Virus record (IMG/VR): IMGVR_UViG_3300022074_004529
Location: 1-60,485 of that record
Direction: 5' to 3' (one strand)
Source of the DNA: a virus
Length of the DNA: 60,485 nt
Positions 1 to 9,531 of the stretch are shown in pieces; the stretch's first letter is position 1, and each line of letters starts with the position of its first letter. The notes under the pieces were generated by a model that did no database searches, had not been told where the DNA came from, and saw only the letters and a list, made by a program, of their open reading frames with translations. The position numbers were made by a program, and so were the translations under genes.

Positions 1-513
1 CTGTTTCCAGTCTTTTACCCAACCTGATGAATCATGTGGACTACACATAACGCACCCCAACTGACATTTCGTCCCCATACGGATATCAATATACCGTAGT
101 TTGCTAGTAGTACTTCCATCTTCATACGTCTGTTCAATAAGCTCATCTAGATTTACTCCATTGTTCAACCAATATTCAGTTTCCCATTGACGTTTAGATC
201 TGTGTCCAGCCGCCTCTTCTTTGTAACACTTTAAACAACTAGCAGGCTTTTCACCATTAAGCATCATTTGTCTTACGCTTCTGTAATAAGTATTATTCCA
301 TGCACTATCTAAGTCTGAAGTGTTAAGGTTGGCTGGTTTGCCATCTTCTAGTTTTACAATTCCTACTCTACCGCCATGTACTTTATCGTTTGTGGCACCC
401 ACGCTTGATGCGTTTGCTGTACAGCATACACGCATTGAACCGTCAGGTCTTGTGGACAAATGAATCCACGGTAAGATACAAAATGTATCACTAGGTAATT
501 TATGATCCGGCAT
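1..513 (-). CDS. Radical SAM protein, 5' part (cut by window edge)
   Basis: The first 171 residues are present and the rest lies beyond base 1. A radical SAM [4Fe-4S] motif, CQLGCVMC, is seen near residue 150. Before it comes an N-terminal domain with RVCCTA and a CLKCYKEE cysteine pair, the arrangement also found in the two other long radical SAM genes of this window (14.9-16.1 and 33.6-34.8 kb). The start is ATG at 513, which overlaps the stop of the upstream oxygenase as TAATG. The family forms a 5'-deoxyadenosyl radical; the substrate is unknown. The extra N-terminal cysteines suggest an auxiliary cluster or zinc site, which is inference. Confidence 0.8.
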   Translation of the reverse strand, partial: MPDHKLPSDTFCILPWIHLSTRPDGSMRVCCTANASSVGATNDKVHGGRVGIVKLEDGKPANLNTSDLDSAWNNTYYRSVRQMMLNGEKPASCLKCYKEEAAGHRSKRQWETEYWLNNGVNLDELIEQTYEDGSTTSKLRYIDIRMGTKCQLGCVMCSPHDSSGWVKDWKQ

Positions 514-1217
514 TAATTAATCCTATGCTCTGTTGATGCGTTGCTTTGTCTTATTAGTTCTATTGTTTTTTCAGTAGTACTACCTGTAATTTGTAGAGCG
601 GGTCTTTTACGCCAACTGCCGTTCCATGTTAAATGTGGTAGTGTTGACCACTCCCAACATAAAGCCATTCCAGCCTTCCATTGTGAGTATATTTTATTTC
701 CAAACTGTAGTATCTGTCCAGGCTCCCAATCTTCAAGCATAATTAAAAAACGTATCTTGTCTGGTTCTTGATATTTAAAGTCTGGATTATCTATCACTCG
801 CTCTGGACGTGGATTTCCAGGTAAGTTATCAATATGCCACATAAGTTGATCATTTGGAAACTGATCATTGAACTTTTGTGTAAGTTTCTTTTCTGTATTC
901 ATTTGTAGATAGTCTACAATCTTTTCAAATGTAGGGCAAACACCCGGATGCTTATCAAAATTAATTTTACGAAACATTACTGCTTCAGGCTTTCCATCAG
1001 GATTTTCTTTATCTTCTTCTACGTGGTCTTTACTTTTTGCGTTAGCCGCATGTCCATAGTCCTGCTTATTATAGGGTTGGTCTTGCACGCCAACATCTCG
1101 AGCCGCGATAATATCTGCGTCCCAATCACCTTGAAAATGCCCAATACATTTTACGTATTCTCCATCTTCATCAACTTTAAATTTATCAAAGTGCCACGGT
1201 TGTTTAAATAAATTCAT
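513..1217 (-). CDS. 2OG-Fe(II)-type oxygenase family protein
   Basis: This 234-residue protein shows an HID (H-x-D) pair in MWHIDNLPGN, then LEDWEPGQILQFGN, a distal His in LPHLTWNG and an Arg in RPALQITG. This is the metal-binding and 2-oxoglutarate-binding pattern of Fe(II) dioxygenases. It is clearly paralogous to the protein at 7964-8923, which has LQDWEYGHVWQFGN and RLTFQITG in the same order. It is translationally coupled to the radical SAM gene downstream. The substrate is unknown; hydroxylation of a small molecule, peptide or glycan in the island is inference. Confidence 0.65.
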   Translation of the reverse strand: MNLFKQPWHFDKFKVDEDGEYVKCIGHFQGDWDADIIAARDVGVQDQPYNKQDYGHAANAKSKDHVEEDKENPDGKPEAVMFRKINFDKHPGVCPTFEKIVDYLQMNTEKKLTQKFNDQFPNDQLMWHIDNLPGNPRPERVIDNPDFKYQEPDKIRFLIMLEDWEPGQILQFGNKIYSQWKAGMALCWEWSTLPHLTWNGSWRKRPALQITGSTTEKTIELIRQSNASTEHRIN

Positions 1218-1221
1218 TCTC

Positions 1222-1935
1222 TTATACTTTCTGCCACCACCAAATGTACCAGCATTTTAAAACATTAGGAACGCCAACAGGTTCTCCTCTTGATCTTCTT
1301 CCTTGTTCATTAGTAATTATCTCCTGCTGACGAGGATCATCAAACTTTTGCAAAAACTCTGCTAAGTCCTTATCACTTAAATCTTGTAATCTTACTTGTC
1401 GGAGTTCCACTGGCTTAACAATTTTAAACCCTAGTTCTTCTCCCCATTCTCTTATATTATCAATGCCCCATAAAAATAAATGTCCACGCAACGGCGGAGT
1501 TTTGCGTGGTCTATATAATGTTTCAACATCACTACGTACACGCATTATTACTCTTCCGCCTGGTTTTAGCCACTTGTGTACATATTTTAAATTATTATAT
1601 ATCTCACCTGCTTTGTCTTCTTTTGAATGACTTGTGTGTATTGAACCTAAGCAAAATACAAAGTCTGCTGTACCTGGTTGTGTATGTTCATCAAATACAG
1701 GATACTCACATGTGTAATCATTTGTTTCCAAATGTGCCCAATCAAATCCTGTAACGTTTTGTACTTTATTCTTCCAGATATTTTGCCCACAACCTGCATC
1801 AATTACATATTGTGGTTCATAACTATTTATTTGATCTGCAAAACTATCCATAGGATCTGTGCTATGGTAAGCGTTGTTTATTTCGTTATGATAAAAGCCT
1901 TCTTCTATATGTTTTCTGTAGTATACACCCGTCAT
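1222..1935 (-). CDS. Class I SAM-dependent methyltransferase
   Basis: A 237-residue protein with a Rossmann SAM-binding motif (VIDAGCGQNIWKNKV) near residue 42, an acidic motif II (GFDWAHLE), and FCLGSIHTSHS and LKPGGRVIMRVRSD as the later strands. Methyltransferases at 53.1 and 55.8 kb share the DAGCG/DVGCG and GSI signatures, so they look like one expanded family. The start ATG at 1935 overlaps the stop of the upstream P-loop gene as ATGA. The substrate is unknown; a product of the neighbouring modification enzymes is a reasonable guess. Confidence 0.75.
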   Translation of the reverse strand: MTGVYYRKHIEEGFYHNEINNAYHSTDPMDSFADQINSYEPQYVIDAGCGQNIWKNKVQNVTGFDWAHLETNDYTCEYPVFDEHTQPGTADFVFCLGSIHTSHSKEDKAGEIYNNLKYVHKWLKPGGRVIMRVRSDVETLYRPRKTPPLRGHLFLWGIDNIREWGEELGFKIVKPVELRQVRLQDLSDKDLAEFLQKFDDPRQQEIITNEQGRRSRGEPVGVPNVLKCWYIWWWQKV

Positions 1936-2585
1936 GTAATTTGTGCAACCGCCATGTATTTGTCATCAGGCCATCTTTTAATAATACTTGCTTCGTCTTT
2001 TTTAACGCCAGGAATAATATTAAGTGATTCATTTGGGTTCCATTCTCCCCACTTCATATTCTTACGCATTGCAAAGTCTACAATTTTACATGTCTCTTCA
2101 AATATTAGAGGACGCATTGTATTATAGTCCTTGTATCCGGGTCTGTAATCTGGCCAATGATCTTCACTAAAGTCCATTACATTACACCACCATGCAAAAC
2201 TTGCTTGAGCTTCTTTGTATAGTAGGATTATGTAATCACCCTTAAAGTTTTCCCATAACCAATCCAAGTTATGATGTCTAGCGAAGAAATGGGATTTTAT
2301 TATCCTATATCCTTCGCCAGAAAATACTTGGTCAATATCGTGTTGTACCTGTTCTTTTGTTTTATAATTTAGATTATTCCAGTCTTCACCACAGCCCATG
2401 CCAGGTCCCCAATAAGCACCTTTGTGTCCATTGTTTACATCTCCTGGTACGTTTACCCTATGGTAAAACAAACGCTCTGGAGTTTCATCTGTCTGATCAC
2501 AGGGTAAGCATCTACGAAGTTGAATATCAACTCCACTCCATTTACTTCCTGGTACTCCACAAAACCAAATATTCTTTTTCATCAT
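1932..2585 (-). CDS. Sulfotransferase-like P-loop protein, paralogue 1
   Basis: This 217-residue protein begins with a hydrophobic strand and a P-loop-like GVPGSKWS (about residues 9-16), matching the PAPS-binding loop position of sulfotransferases. Two relatives in the window carry GIPGSRWG (4984-5661) and GAPGSKWS (58075-58770). All three share a YWGPG/FWGPY/YFGPG segment, an I(I/R)xxHxF segment and W(L/I)xENxx. The gene starts with two tandem ATG codons six bases after an AGGAG. Sulfate transfer is a fold-level guess; kinase-like activity is also possible. Confidence 0.5.
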   Translation of the reverse strand: MMKKNIWFCGVPGSKWSGVDIQLRRCLPCDQTDETPERLFYHRVNVPGDVNNGHKGAYWGPGMGCGEDWNNLNYKTKEQVQHDIDQVFSGEGYRIIKSHFFARHHNLDWLWENFKGDYIILLYKEAQASFAWWCNVMDFSEDHWPDYRPGYKDYNTMRPLIFEETCKIVDFAMRKNMKWGEWNPNESLNIIPGVKKDEASIIKRWPDDKYMAVAQIT

Positions 2586-2592
2586 TTACTCC

Positions 2593-3450
2593 TTAACCTG
2601 AGAAGTTATCTACAAGCTCATTTGACTCTGCGTCGTCGAACTTACCACGTGCCATTGGATCCCAATCCTTAGCATCAGCTGGCATTGTGTGGAATGGCTT
2701 ACCTTTAGCCATGTGCTTCTCTTCACTTAAATCGATACCATATGCTTCTTCTAGCATTTCGGCAGTTTCTTTAAGAGCAACATTACCCATACAGTTGATC
2801 CAATACATTCTTTCGAACATTTTTGGAAGTGTATTCATAACTTTATCCTGTTCTTCTTGATTGAGGTGACATGTACGCTCTAGTGTACGAGCACCAATTT
2901 TACTGTGGAATGTTTCATCCTTAGCAATTTTTGCATATGTACGCTTAACTACTGGATCAGCGATTGCACGTGACATTGCAAACCATACACGGCCTGCACG
3001 ACCTTCAGCAACCATTTGGTAAACTGCTGTAAGTGACTCATCACCTTCTGCGCCAATCTCATCAAACATTGAAGCACCTTTTGCTTTAATGTTTTCTGGA
3101 GCCATTTGCCATGCAAATTCTTTTTCAATTTCTTCGTCAGCCATTGGTTGGCCTGAAAGATATTCGATTACGTTTTTAACCATATCGTAATGCTTTGCTT
3201 CATCTAATACTTGCTTAGAAATTAATTTTACTTGTACTGGGTCTGTTGAAGCTGGTAACTGTGCAAGTGTCTTTGCAATTTCAACAACGTTCATACGCTC
3301 ATTAAACATTCTACGCTTGAAGTTAAAAATGCACTCATCCAAATCTGGGTTTGAACGGAAGTATGCTTCTGTTTGTAGCTCACTTGCTTTAAACAAAGGT
3401 TCGATAGTTTCTTCTACCTTTTTAACAAATTCTTTACCTGTTAACGCCAT
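2593..3450 (-). CDS. Ferritin-like diiron protein
   Basis: This 285-residue, mostly helical protein has two ExxH motifs, E84-A-K-H87 and E179-T-F-H182, with partner glutamates near E57 and E149. That is the four-helix diiron-carboxylate signature seen in ferritin-like oxygenases and ribonucleotide reductase R2-like proteins. It is shorter than R2 and shows no obvious radical-tyrosine context. It is followed at once by the amidotransferase. An oxygen-activating enzyme of the island is the favoured reading. Iron storage is less likely because the chain is longer than ferritin. Confidence 0.6.
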   Translation of the reverse strand: MALTGKEFVKKVEETIEPLFKASELQTEAYFRSNPDLDECIFNFKRRMFNERMNVVEIAKTLAQLPASTDPVQVKLISKQVLDEAKHYDMVKNVIEYLSGQPMADEEIEKEFAWQMAPENIKAKGASMFDEIGAEGDESLTAVYQMVAEGRAGRVWFAMSRAIADPVVKRTYAKIAKDETFHSKIGARTLERTCHLNQEEQDKVMNTLPKMFERMYWINCMGNVALKETAEMLEEAYGIDLSEEKHMAKGKPFHTMPADAKDWDPMARGKFDDAESNELVDNFSG

Positions 3451-3451
3451 T

Positions 3452-4009
3452 TTATTCTCCTATTAATGACTTATATTCATCTGGCATCCAGTGATTATCT
3501 TTATCACGCTCTGGGTGCCATACTACTGCTAGGCTATTGCCTAACATCCAGCTTTCTATATTTCCTGACTTGTCGGTTACAAGTACTTCTGCATCATTGG
3601 GTGCTTTTGTAATTGCACTGCCGTGGTAACTGTTAAGCGTAATATCATTACCCTTATATGTTGCCAGATGCTCTGTACGTCTGTGTCCTTCAATAGGTAC
3701 TAGCTCGCCTCCCCATAACTGTGTTAGTAAAAATGCACCATGGCATATTCCTAACACTGGCTTCTCACGCATTCTAAATTGCTTTAGCATTTCTATTTCT
3801 ACTAGCAGTCTTTGTGGGTGATCATCTCCTCCACTTAATACTAGTAGATCATGAGTAGCGGCTAGATTAATAAAGTTTTGGTTTGCTTTGTTGTGAAGTG
3901 CAGTAATTTCCCAATCTCTAAACATGCTAAAAAAGCCACGCTCTAAAGCATCAAATTGAAACTCACTGCCGTTCCTCAAAGTACGAGTACTAATCAGAAC
4001 TTTGTTCAT
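3452..4009 (-). CDS. Class I glutamine amidotransferase-like protein
   Basis: A 185-residue single GATase1 domain. The nucleophile Cys89 sits in the LGICHG elbow and the His165/Glu167 dyad in VVWHPER, so the triad is complete. Such domains release ammonia from glutamine for a partner synthetase or act as gamma-glutamyl peptidases. No synthetase is fused. It overlaps the upstream pentapeptide gene by 20 bases. Possible partners in the window include the QueC-like PP-loop protein at 56.5 kb, but they are far apart and this link is speculation. Confidence 0.75.
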   Translation of the reverse strand: MNKVLISTRTLRNGSEFQFDALERGFFSMFRDWEITALHNKANQNFINLAATHDLLVLSGGDDHPQRLLVEIEMLKQFRMREKPVLGICHGAFLLTQLWGGELVPIEGHRRTEHLATYKGNDITLNSYHGSAITKAPNDAEVLVTDKSGNIESWMLGNSLAVVWHPERDKDNHWMPDEYKSLIGE

Positions 4010-4997
4010 TACTAGCTATCCTAAAATCATCGATTGCACTGGCTGTACCACCTGTGTGGTAGCCAATATCCTCACTTAACATGGCATAGAAAGGAGCCAT
4101 GTCGATTTGTTCTACAATTTCCATTTTACGCACATTGAACTTGGTGTTACCTTCATTTTCAATAACATCCTTTGCTTGAAACTTGCAACGAAAGCATTGA
4201 TAATCTCCATATGCTCCACATAATACCCATTCACGTAGTACCCAATCCAAAGGTGCTAGTGCAATGCCACTGTTATACTTCTTACTAATAGGAATACGCT
4301 TTGCAGGATCTGAATCCTGATACTCAGCATCAAATACTTTGCCTACACTATACTTAATTGCAGGGTGGTAAATTCCTTTACCGTCAGCCGCTGATAGTTT
4401 ATAGCCGTAAAACCAATCTTCAGGATCAGCCTGTTCAAAGTTAACTTTTGTATCATAAAAGAAACGTGGTATTCCGCCTGTCCAGGTAAACTGTACATCA
4501 CGTAGGTTTACTCCACGTAGTTTATTCTTATCCATGATAGCATGTTTGATTCGGCAATCACGTAAATTAACTTTACGCATATCATTACCAATGATTGTAG
4601 CATAGTTTAAATTACTATCCCACATATTAACATGTAGCATGTTACATGCTTCAAAGTTTGCACCAATAAAGTAACCTTCTTTGAGCTGTGCTTCACGCAT
4701 GTTTACATTAATAAAATTTGCACCATCTGCATTTACACGATTTACAAGAGCACTTCTCATACCGCACTTGTAAAAACTTGTACCTGTTAGGTTTGCTCCT
4801 GTAAAATCACATTCATCAAATAGTAGACCATCAAAATGCATACCACTAAGGTCTGCACCACGAAAGTCAATGTTATCTAATTTAAGTTTTCCATCTCCTG
4901 GTGTTCTGTCGTGCTGGCTATGTGCTCTTGGTAAGGTTTCCATCAGGGTTTTTAAATCATCCTGATATCTTACTCTGCCCTGTCTAGTCTTTAGCAT
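3990..4997 (-). CDS. Pentapeptide-repeat protein
   Basis: This 335-residue protein has a block of about 28 pentapeptide repeats from roughly residue 42 to 185 (for example DFRGADLSG, DFTGANLTG, NLRDCRIKHA), predicted to form a right-handed quadrilateral beta-helix. A C-terminal part of about 150 residues has no repeats and contains a C-x7-C-x2-C cluster near YGDYQCFRCKF. Some pentapeptide proteins mimic DNA and bind gyrase, while others are scaffolds. Which applies here cannot be told. It lies between amidotransferase and P-loop genes and overlaps both. Confidence 0.8.
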   Translation of the reverse strand: MLKTRQGRVRYQDDLKTLMETLPRAHSQHDRTPGDGKLKLDNIDFRGADLSGMHFDGLLFDECDFTGANLTGTSFYKCGMRSALVNRVNADGANFINVNMREAQLKEGYFIGANFEACNMLHVNMWDSNLNYATIIGNDMRKVNLRDCRIKHAIMDKNKLRGVNLRDVQFTWTGGIPRFFYDTKVNFEQADPEDWFYGYKLSAADGKGIYHPAIKYSVGKVFDAEYQDSDPAKRIPISKKYNSGIALAPLDWVLREWVLCGAYGDYQCFRCKFQAKDVIENEGNTKFNVRKMEIVEQIDMAPFYAMLSEDIGYHTGGTASAIDDFRIASNEQSSD

Positions 4998-5661
4998 GGT
5001 CTTTTCCTCTGTATAAAATTGGCCAGAGAGTATTATCTAGCTCTTGTGTGTAGTTTTGAAATGTTTGTTTACGCTCGTAAACCTCGGGCCAGGAATGTTC
5101 CAGCCATTTGTCGATATCTGCGACACTGTGTGAAAACTTGAGTTCGTTATCTCTAACAAACTTATACATGTATTTATTCTCGATGTTCGCTTGACGCTCT
5201 AAAACGTCACTCGTTCCGTACCATTTATAATTAGGATATGTAATATCCCAACTACCACTTTCATGCCACCATCTTAGGCTGATATTAGGTTCCCTGAATA
5301 CTAATAGTATCCACATTTCAGGACAGTTCTCTTTTATCCAATCCAATTGATAACTAAACCAATGACAGCGTATAAACCTAAATGGCCTAGGATCGTTTGG
5401 ATCAAACTCATGATCTAATTGGGCTCTAAACTGATCAGCACCTATTAAATCTAAATGATCAAACTGTTCACCAAGTCTATTATATGGCCCCCAGAAACTA
5501 TACATATGTCCTGTTAGATTATTAGGATAATCCATTTGTGGTTCCCACCAACTACTCTGATCACATAAATCTGGTAATGCTCTGTCTATAATGGATTCTA
5601 CTCTTCCCCATCTACTGCCTGGAATGCCTACTGTAAGCACGTATTGTTTATTCGATTTCAT
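4984..5661 (-). CDS. Sulfotransferase-like P-loop protein, paralogue 2
   Basis: A 225-residue protein with a P-loop-like GIPGSRWG near residues 12-19, then SFWGPY, FRFIRCHWFSYQLDWIKENCPE and LLVFREPNISLRWW (segments joined in that order). The FREP strand followed by a serine matches the place of the PAPS 3'-phosphate-binding R/S pair of sulfotransferases. It is paralogous to 1932-2585 and 58075-58770. It overlaps the genes on either side by 14 bases. The function is inferred only from fold-like features. Confidence 0.5.
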   Translation of the reverse strand: MKSNKQYVLTVGIPGSRWGRVESIIDRALPDLCDQSSWWEPQMDYPNNLTGHMYSFWGPYNRLGEQFDHLDLIGADQFRAQLDHEFDPNDPRPFRFIRCHWFSYQLDWIKENCPEMWILLVFREPNISLRWWHESGSWDITYPNYKWYGTSDVLERQANIENKYMYKFVRDNELKFSHSVADIDKWLEHSWPEVYERKQTFQNYTQELDNTLWPILYRGKDHAKD

Positions 5662-6457
5662 TTACTAGCCTATTCGCAAAATGTTGGTTACTTAAAATAC
5701 CTGGGTGAGCACAATCTCTGCCCAAGTCTATCATATCTTCTGGTGTATATATTATACACTGAAACTTATCGTACTGTGGTGGTAGTTTAAAATGTTTTCT
5801 GTTCCTTGCTAATAAAAATACAAGTTTAGCATTTGGAAATGTATTCATTAAAAACGATTCAAACATAATAAGTATATCATTGTTAGTTTGTAATAGCATT
5901 TGTCTATAGTACTTACGCATACTATTATCCATATCATTTTTCATGTTAATGAAATAGTTTAAAGCCCAGCCAGACTCAGCAATAAAACGTGTGTCATTTA
6001 TACATATAATATCTGGATTATATGATTTGCCTATAGTACGAAGTGGCTCTACAAGTTCTGTTAGACAATCATAATCACTCATGTTCATATAGTCGTAGCC
6101 CATTTCCTTAGCGGCCAAATATACACAACTGTTTTCAACAGGTACGCCTGTACCTAATGTCATGCTTCCACCAGCGTATAGTATTTTCTTCTTTGCATAA
6201 AAGTTTGGCTCAGGACCTCTCCAACCAAAACTATTCCAGTCATAAGTAAAGTCATTACCACGCCAATCATAATCCTGTATAAGATGACTTGTGAATATAT
6301 CTCTGCCTTTACATCCTAATTCAAAGTTTTCAATAAGATCTCTACCATACCCTTGAACACTTGTGTTGGGCACTCGCTTTTGTTTGTATGTTTTCGCAAA
6401 ATTAATACGTCTGTATTCACGAATTTCATCGTCAGACATCCATAGGGGATCAGTCAT
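5648..6457 (-). CDS. SGNH/GDSL-hydrolase-like protein
   Basis: This 269-residue protein has a nucleophile-elbow-like strand, ILYAGGSMTLGTGVP, in which GGS replaces the usual GDS, an internal Asn in CINDTRF, and a C-terminal CAHPGILSNQHFAN that fits the DxxH block (the Asp is at GRDCAHPG). Its order matches SGNH acylhydrolases and the second copy at 14021-14914. SGNH enzymes often remove or add acyl groups on glycans. It overlaps the halogenase gene by 8 bases, so the two are likely co-translated. Confidence 0.55.
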   Translation of the reverse strand: MTDPLWMSDDEIREYRRINFAKTYKQKRVPNTSVQGYGRDLIENFELGCKGRDIFTSHLIQDYDWRGNDFTYDWNSFGWRGPEPNFYAKKKILYAGGSMTLGTGVPVENSCVYLAAKEMGYDYMNMSDYDCLTELVEPLRTIGKSYNPDIICINDTRFIAESGWALNYFINMKNDMDNSMRKYYRQMLLQTNNDILIMFESFLMNTFPNAKLVFLLARNRKHFKLPPQYDKFQCIIYTPEDMIDLGRDCAHPGILSNQHFANRLVNEIE

Positions 6458-7967
6458 TTATTTTATTAATATACTCGTCTACTGTTAGGTTGTTTCTAAT
6501 AAGATGTTCATAGTGTTTTTTACTCATGTTTTTAAAGAACACATAATCTTCAACATCTTCTACACTAATATCTTCTAGCTCATTAGCATAAGTTTTTTCA
6601 AAACCCATAATCATACTAATTAGGTTAAATCTATTGAACTTTGTTTCACCTGATTCGCACCATCTATCTGATTTGAAACTATCAGCATAATCACTTACTT
6701 CTTGTACTGCGTCATGTCCTTGTGCAACATTACGCCAGTATTCACTATCCTGTCTTTCACTTAGAATATAATGATAATATACAAAACGTTTGTTATGATC
6801 AATAATTCTATGCATAAATTTACTTAGAGCTTTACTCTTTGTAGCATTCCAGGTATTATGTTTATTATATAGTTCTTCAAAAGACCTTGCAGTACTACAC
6901 GTAATCATTAAACTTGTAGCCTCTAAGGGTTCAATGAAGCTCTGTGATAGCCCATTAGCAATAACGTTTTTAACTGCTACTTCGTTACATCTGCCTGCAT
7001 CAAACTGTATACGCCTAACTGGTTCATACTTTATACCTTGATCAGCATAAAAACTTACAATACGTTCTTCTGCTTCATCATCTGTGGTATGATCTGAGCT
7101 GTATACAAATCCACTTCCCCAACGTTCTGCTGTTGGTATCTTCCATATCCAACCGTCCTTTTGTGCGAAGGCTTGTGTGCATGGTTTAAATGGTATGTCA
7201 GTCATTGCTGTACCTGCAATAGCTCTGTTGTTTGGTATTAAAGGATAATAACTATTCCACTCTGTAAGTTCACCTATAAGTAATTTCTTAAAACCTGTAC
7301 AATCAAAGTATACATCACCCTGTACTATTTGTCCATCTTCTAGAATAATACTTTCAACACCATCTTCATCAAAGTTTACATGCATAACTTTCTTTTGTAT
7401 TTCCTCAATAGGAAACTTACAAGCATTTTTCATTGCTTGTCCAAACTTATGTGCATTTACATGGTAACTAAATCCAGGAAAATTTGTTATTGTATTTCTG
7501 CCTGCATGATCATAAGGTGATAGTCCACGTTCTAATAGTGTTTCACCTGGACCATGTAAGTCGTTATAATCTCTACTCTTACCACTACCTTTGTTTACTG
7601 ATAGAAAATAATCACAACTTGTTCTACCAATCTTTGCATTATATTTTCCTAAGTCCTGGAGTGGGCTATGCATAATCTCATAAGGATATATGTCATCAAA
7701 TGTATGAAACCAACGACTGCCTTCTCTATTCCAGTCTAAAAATTCTACGCCATACTTAAATGTTGCCTCACATTGTCGCATCCAATCAGCCTCTTCAATG
7801 CCAATTTTCTTTGCTATGTGTTGAATAGTTGGTGTGGTTGATTCTCCTACACCTATTGTTTCAACTAAATCTGTATGTATTATAGTAACTTCTGCTTCTA
7901 CTGTACTGGCAAGGTAACTAGCAGTAATCCAACCAGCTGAACCTCCACCCACAACTACAATTTTCAT
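6450..7967 (-). CDS. Tryptophan-halogenase-family FAD-dependent enzyme
   Basis: A 505-residue flavoprotein with the FAD motif GGGSAG at residues 7-12, Lys71 in ATFKYGVEF at the place of the chloramine-forming lysine of PrnA, the diagnostic WxWxIP motif as W273-I-W-K-I-P278, and Glu346 in SFIEPLEATS. All the halogenase landmarks are therefore present, at normal length. The family needs a reduced-flavin partner, which is not seen in this window. Its neighbours are an SGNH protein and two oxygenases. The substrate, whether free or peptide-bound tryptophan or something else, is unknown. Confidence 0.85.
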   Translation of the reverse strand: MKIVVVGGGSAGWITASYLASTVEAEVTIIHTDLVETIGVGESTTPTIQHIAKKIGIEEADWMRQCEATFKYGVEFLDWNREGSRWFHTFDDIYPYEIMHSPLQDLGKYNAKIGRTSCDYFLSVNKGSGKSRDYNDLHGPGETLLERGLSPYDHAGRNTITNFPGFSYHVNAHKFGQAMKNACKFPIEEIQKKVMHVNFDEDGVESIILEDGQIVQGDVYFDCTGFKKLLIGELTEWNSYYPLIPNNRAIAGTAMTDIPFKPCTQAFAQKDGWIWKIPTAERWGSGFVYSSDHTTDDEAEERIVSFYADQGIKYEPVRRIQFDAGRCNEVAVKNVIANGLSQSFIEPLEATSLMITCSTARSFEELYNKHNTWNATKSKALSKFMHRIIDHNKRFVYYHYILSERQDSEYWRNVAQGHDAVQEVSDYADSFKSDRWCESGETKFNRFNLISMIMGFEKTYANELEDISVEDVEDYVFFKNMSKKHYEHLIRNNLTVDEYINKIND

Positions 7968-8923
7968 AATTTTATGACTCTTTCTGGATCTGGATCCGCA
8001 ATCATGTCACGAGTCTTATCGCTAATAAATCCGGTAATTTGAAATGTTAGACGTGGTGTAAAGCCAAAGTTGGCTGTACCATGAGGCACGTTACACCAAT
8101 CATATGTAACAACTGTGCCTGACTTGTAGCCTTGATGGTAATAATTACCAAATTGCCACACATGTCCATACTCCCAATCCTGTAAATGAATTAGAAAACG
8201 TCTTAAACGTAGTGGGTCTTTATCCCCTCCACCATCTAACCAAATCTTACGCCAACCCGGACGGGCATATCTCATCTGTTGATCTATATGTATTGGCGTC
8301 ACTTGTCCTAACTTTTGAATATGAATACGGCTTTGATGTACATCTATGCCCAGAGCATCAATAGCCTTAAAGCAAACATCATATTCGGGTACGTCTTTTC
8401 TTTTAACGAAAAACTCTTGTTTCTTTTCATTCCACTTTAGTCCTAGTATATGATCGTGATATAGATTGCTTACATCTGCATCACTTCCTGTAGCACGTTT
8501 AATATCCTGTAACTCACCATCATGTAAGTCCTGATCTTGTCTGCTACTGTGTCTAGGTCTATAGTTTCCTATAGTCATTTCTTTTGCTTCTTGCAAAGAA
8601 TAGTTTATTGCATCAGTCCAATCTGCTTCGAGTCTGCAGGGTATCTGAATAATCTCAGGATCTGCTGGTGCCATTGGATCAAAGTGAAATGAGCTTCTTA
8701 ACTTATTATGTTCCCATCTACTTGGTACGCCGTCAACTGTAAACACGTTCATATTAGATTGATCATGTAGTTTAAGTTGATCCTCGCTATACATATCGTC
8801 ACTGTAATTTTTATCGCGAGTAAGATAAACACCTTCCTGTTTTTCAATAGTAGTGTCTGTGTTCTGAATTAGGTCATCAATTTTATCACCACTATAATAA
8901 TTTACATCTGTTTTTTCTTTCAA
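7964..8923 (-). CDS. 2OG-Fe(II)-type oxygenase, TTG start
   Basis: A 319-residue protein. The C-terminal half carries THIDQQMRY-like (H-x-D) residues in VTPIHIDQQ, LQDWEYGHVWQFGN, the distal His of VPHGTANFG and Arg in RLTFQITG. The N-terminal 130 residues have no clear family. The first codon is TTG, overlapping the upstream stop as TTGA, with GGGAG seven bases before it, which supports this unusual start. It is paralogous to 513-1217. It sits between the halogenase and another oxygenase, so a halogenation/hydroxylation route is plausible but unproven. Confidence 0.65.
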   Translation of the reverse strand: MKEKTDVNYYSGDKIDDLIQNTDTTIEKQEGVYLTRDKNYSDDMYSEDQLKLHDQSNMNVFTVDGVPSRWEHNKLRSSFHFDPMAPADPEIIQIPCRLEADWTDAINYSLQEAKEMTIGNYRPRHSSRQDQDLHDGELQDIKRATGSDADVSNLYHDHILGLKWNEKKQEFFVKRKDVPEYDVCFKAIDALGIDVHQSRIHIQKLGQVTPIHIDQQMRYARPGWRKIWLDGGGDKDPLRLRRFLIHLQDWEYGHVWQFGNYYHQGYKSGTVVTYDWCNVPHGTANFGFTPRLTFQITGFISDKTRDMIADPDPERVIKL

Positions 8924-9531
8924 CGTTTGTCTCCCATGGTGTTAGGCAACATCTTATGTATTGATCTAATATTATTTTCTGTAAGATATAGACTCATTAG
9001 CACGTGATATATGCCACCCTCAAAAGCAAAACTTCCGTGTTGCTTACGAGTATTTAGTATGTATGCTTTTCCGGGTTTAAAATCGTGCAATGAATTGTCA
9101 TATATGAAATTCCACTGATGACGTTCAGTCTTGTTAAGTGGAATAAAAATACGCATTTGAGGATTAAATTTCCATGCGTCACGATGCAATGAAAAGAACC
9201 CGCCTTCGTCTATTTTAATACAGCGACAGCGAGCTAATTTTTCCCAACAATCAAAGAATGATTTTAGACTAGGTAATGCATGTAAATGTTCTGTGTATTC
9301 TTGGTCTGCGTTGTGTTTATCCTTACTATCAACGCCTATGCTTTTTGTATCACCTGTGAGGTTCAAAGCATGTTTTCCATTTGGACCTGTAATAAATTGA
9401 GAATCTAATTGTTCTAATTGATCAAGGATTTCCTGTACGTTAAATTGCCAATCAAGCTCAATAACGTCTCCGTAACTATTCAGTAAGGTTAGTAGTTTTA
9501 TTTCTGTATCGTTCATTTTTTGACTTACCAT
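8920..9531 (-). CDS. Oxygenase-like (aspartyl/asparaginyl hydroxylase-like) protein
   Basis: This roughly 203-residue protein contains FFSLHRDAWKFNPQMRIFIP (H-x-D), GKAYILNTRKQHGSFAF (distal His) and SLYLTEN, resembling cupin-fold aspartyl/asparaginyl beta-hydroxylases or prolyl-hydroxylase-like enzymes. ATG at 9531 is preferred. The frame is open 30 bases further to a TTG, and another ATG lies at 9516. Either choice overlaps the upstream small membrane gene by 40-55 bases. The third oxygenase of this island; its target is unknown. Confidence 0.55.
   Translation of the reverse strand: MVSQKMNDTEIKLLTLLNSYGDVIELDWQFNVQEILDQLEQLDSQFITGPNGKHALNLTGDTKSIGVDSKDKHNADQEYTEHLHALPSLKSFFDCWEKLARCRCIKIDEGGFFSLHRDAWKFNPQMRIFIPLNKTERHQWNFIYDNSLHDFKPGKAYILNTRKQHGSFAFEGGIYHVLMSLYLTENNIRSIHKMLPNTMGDKR

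Noticed and set aside
1824-1831. AATAAATA late-type box on the minus strand
   Set aside because: It lies inside the methyltransferase reading frame with no gene start within 300 bases.
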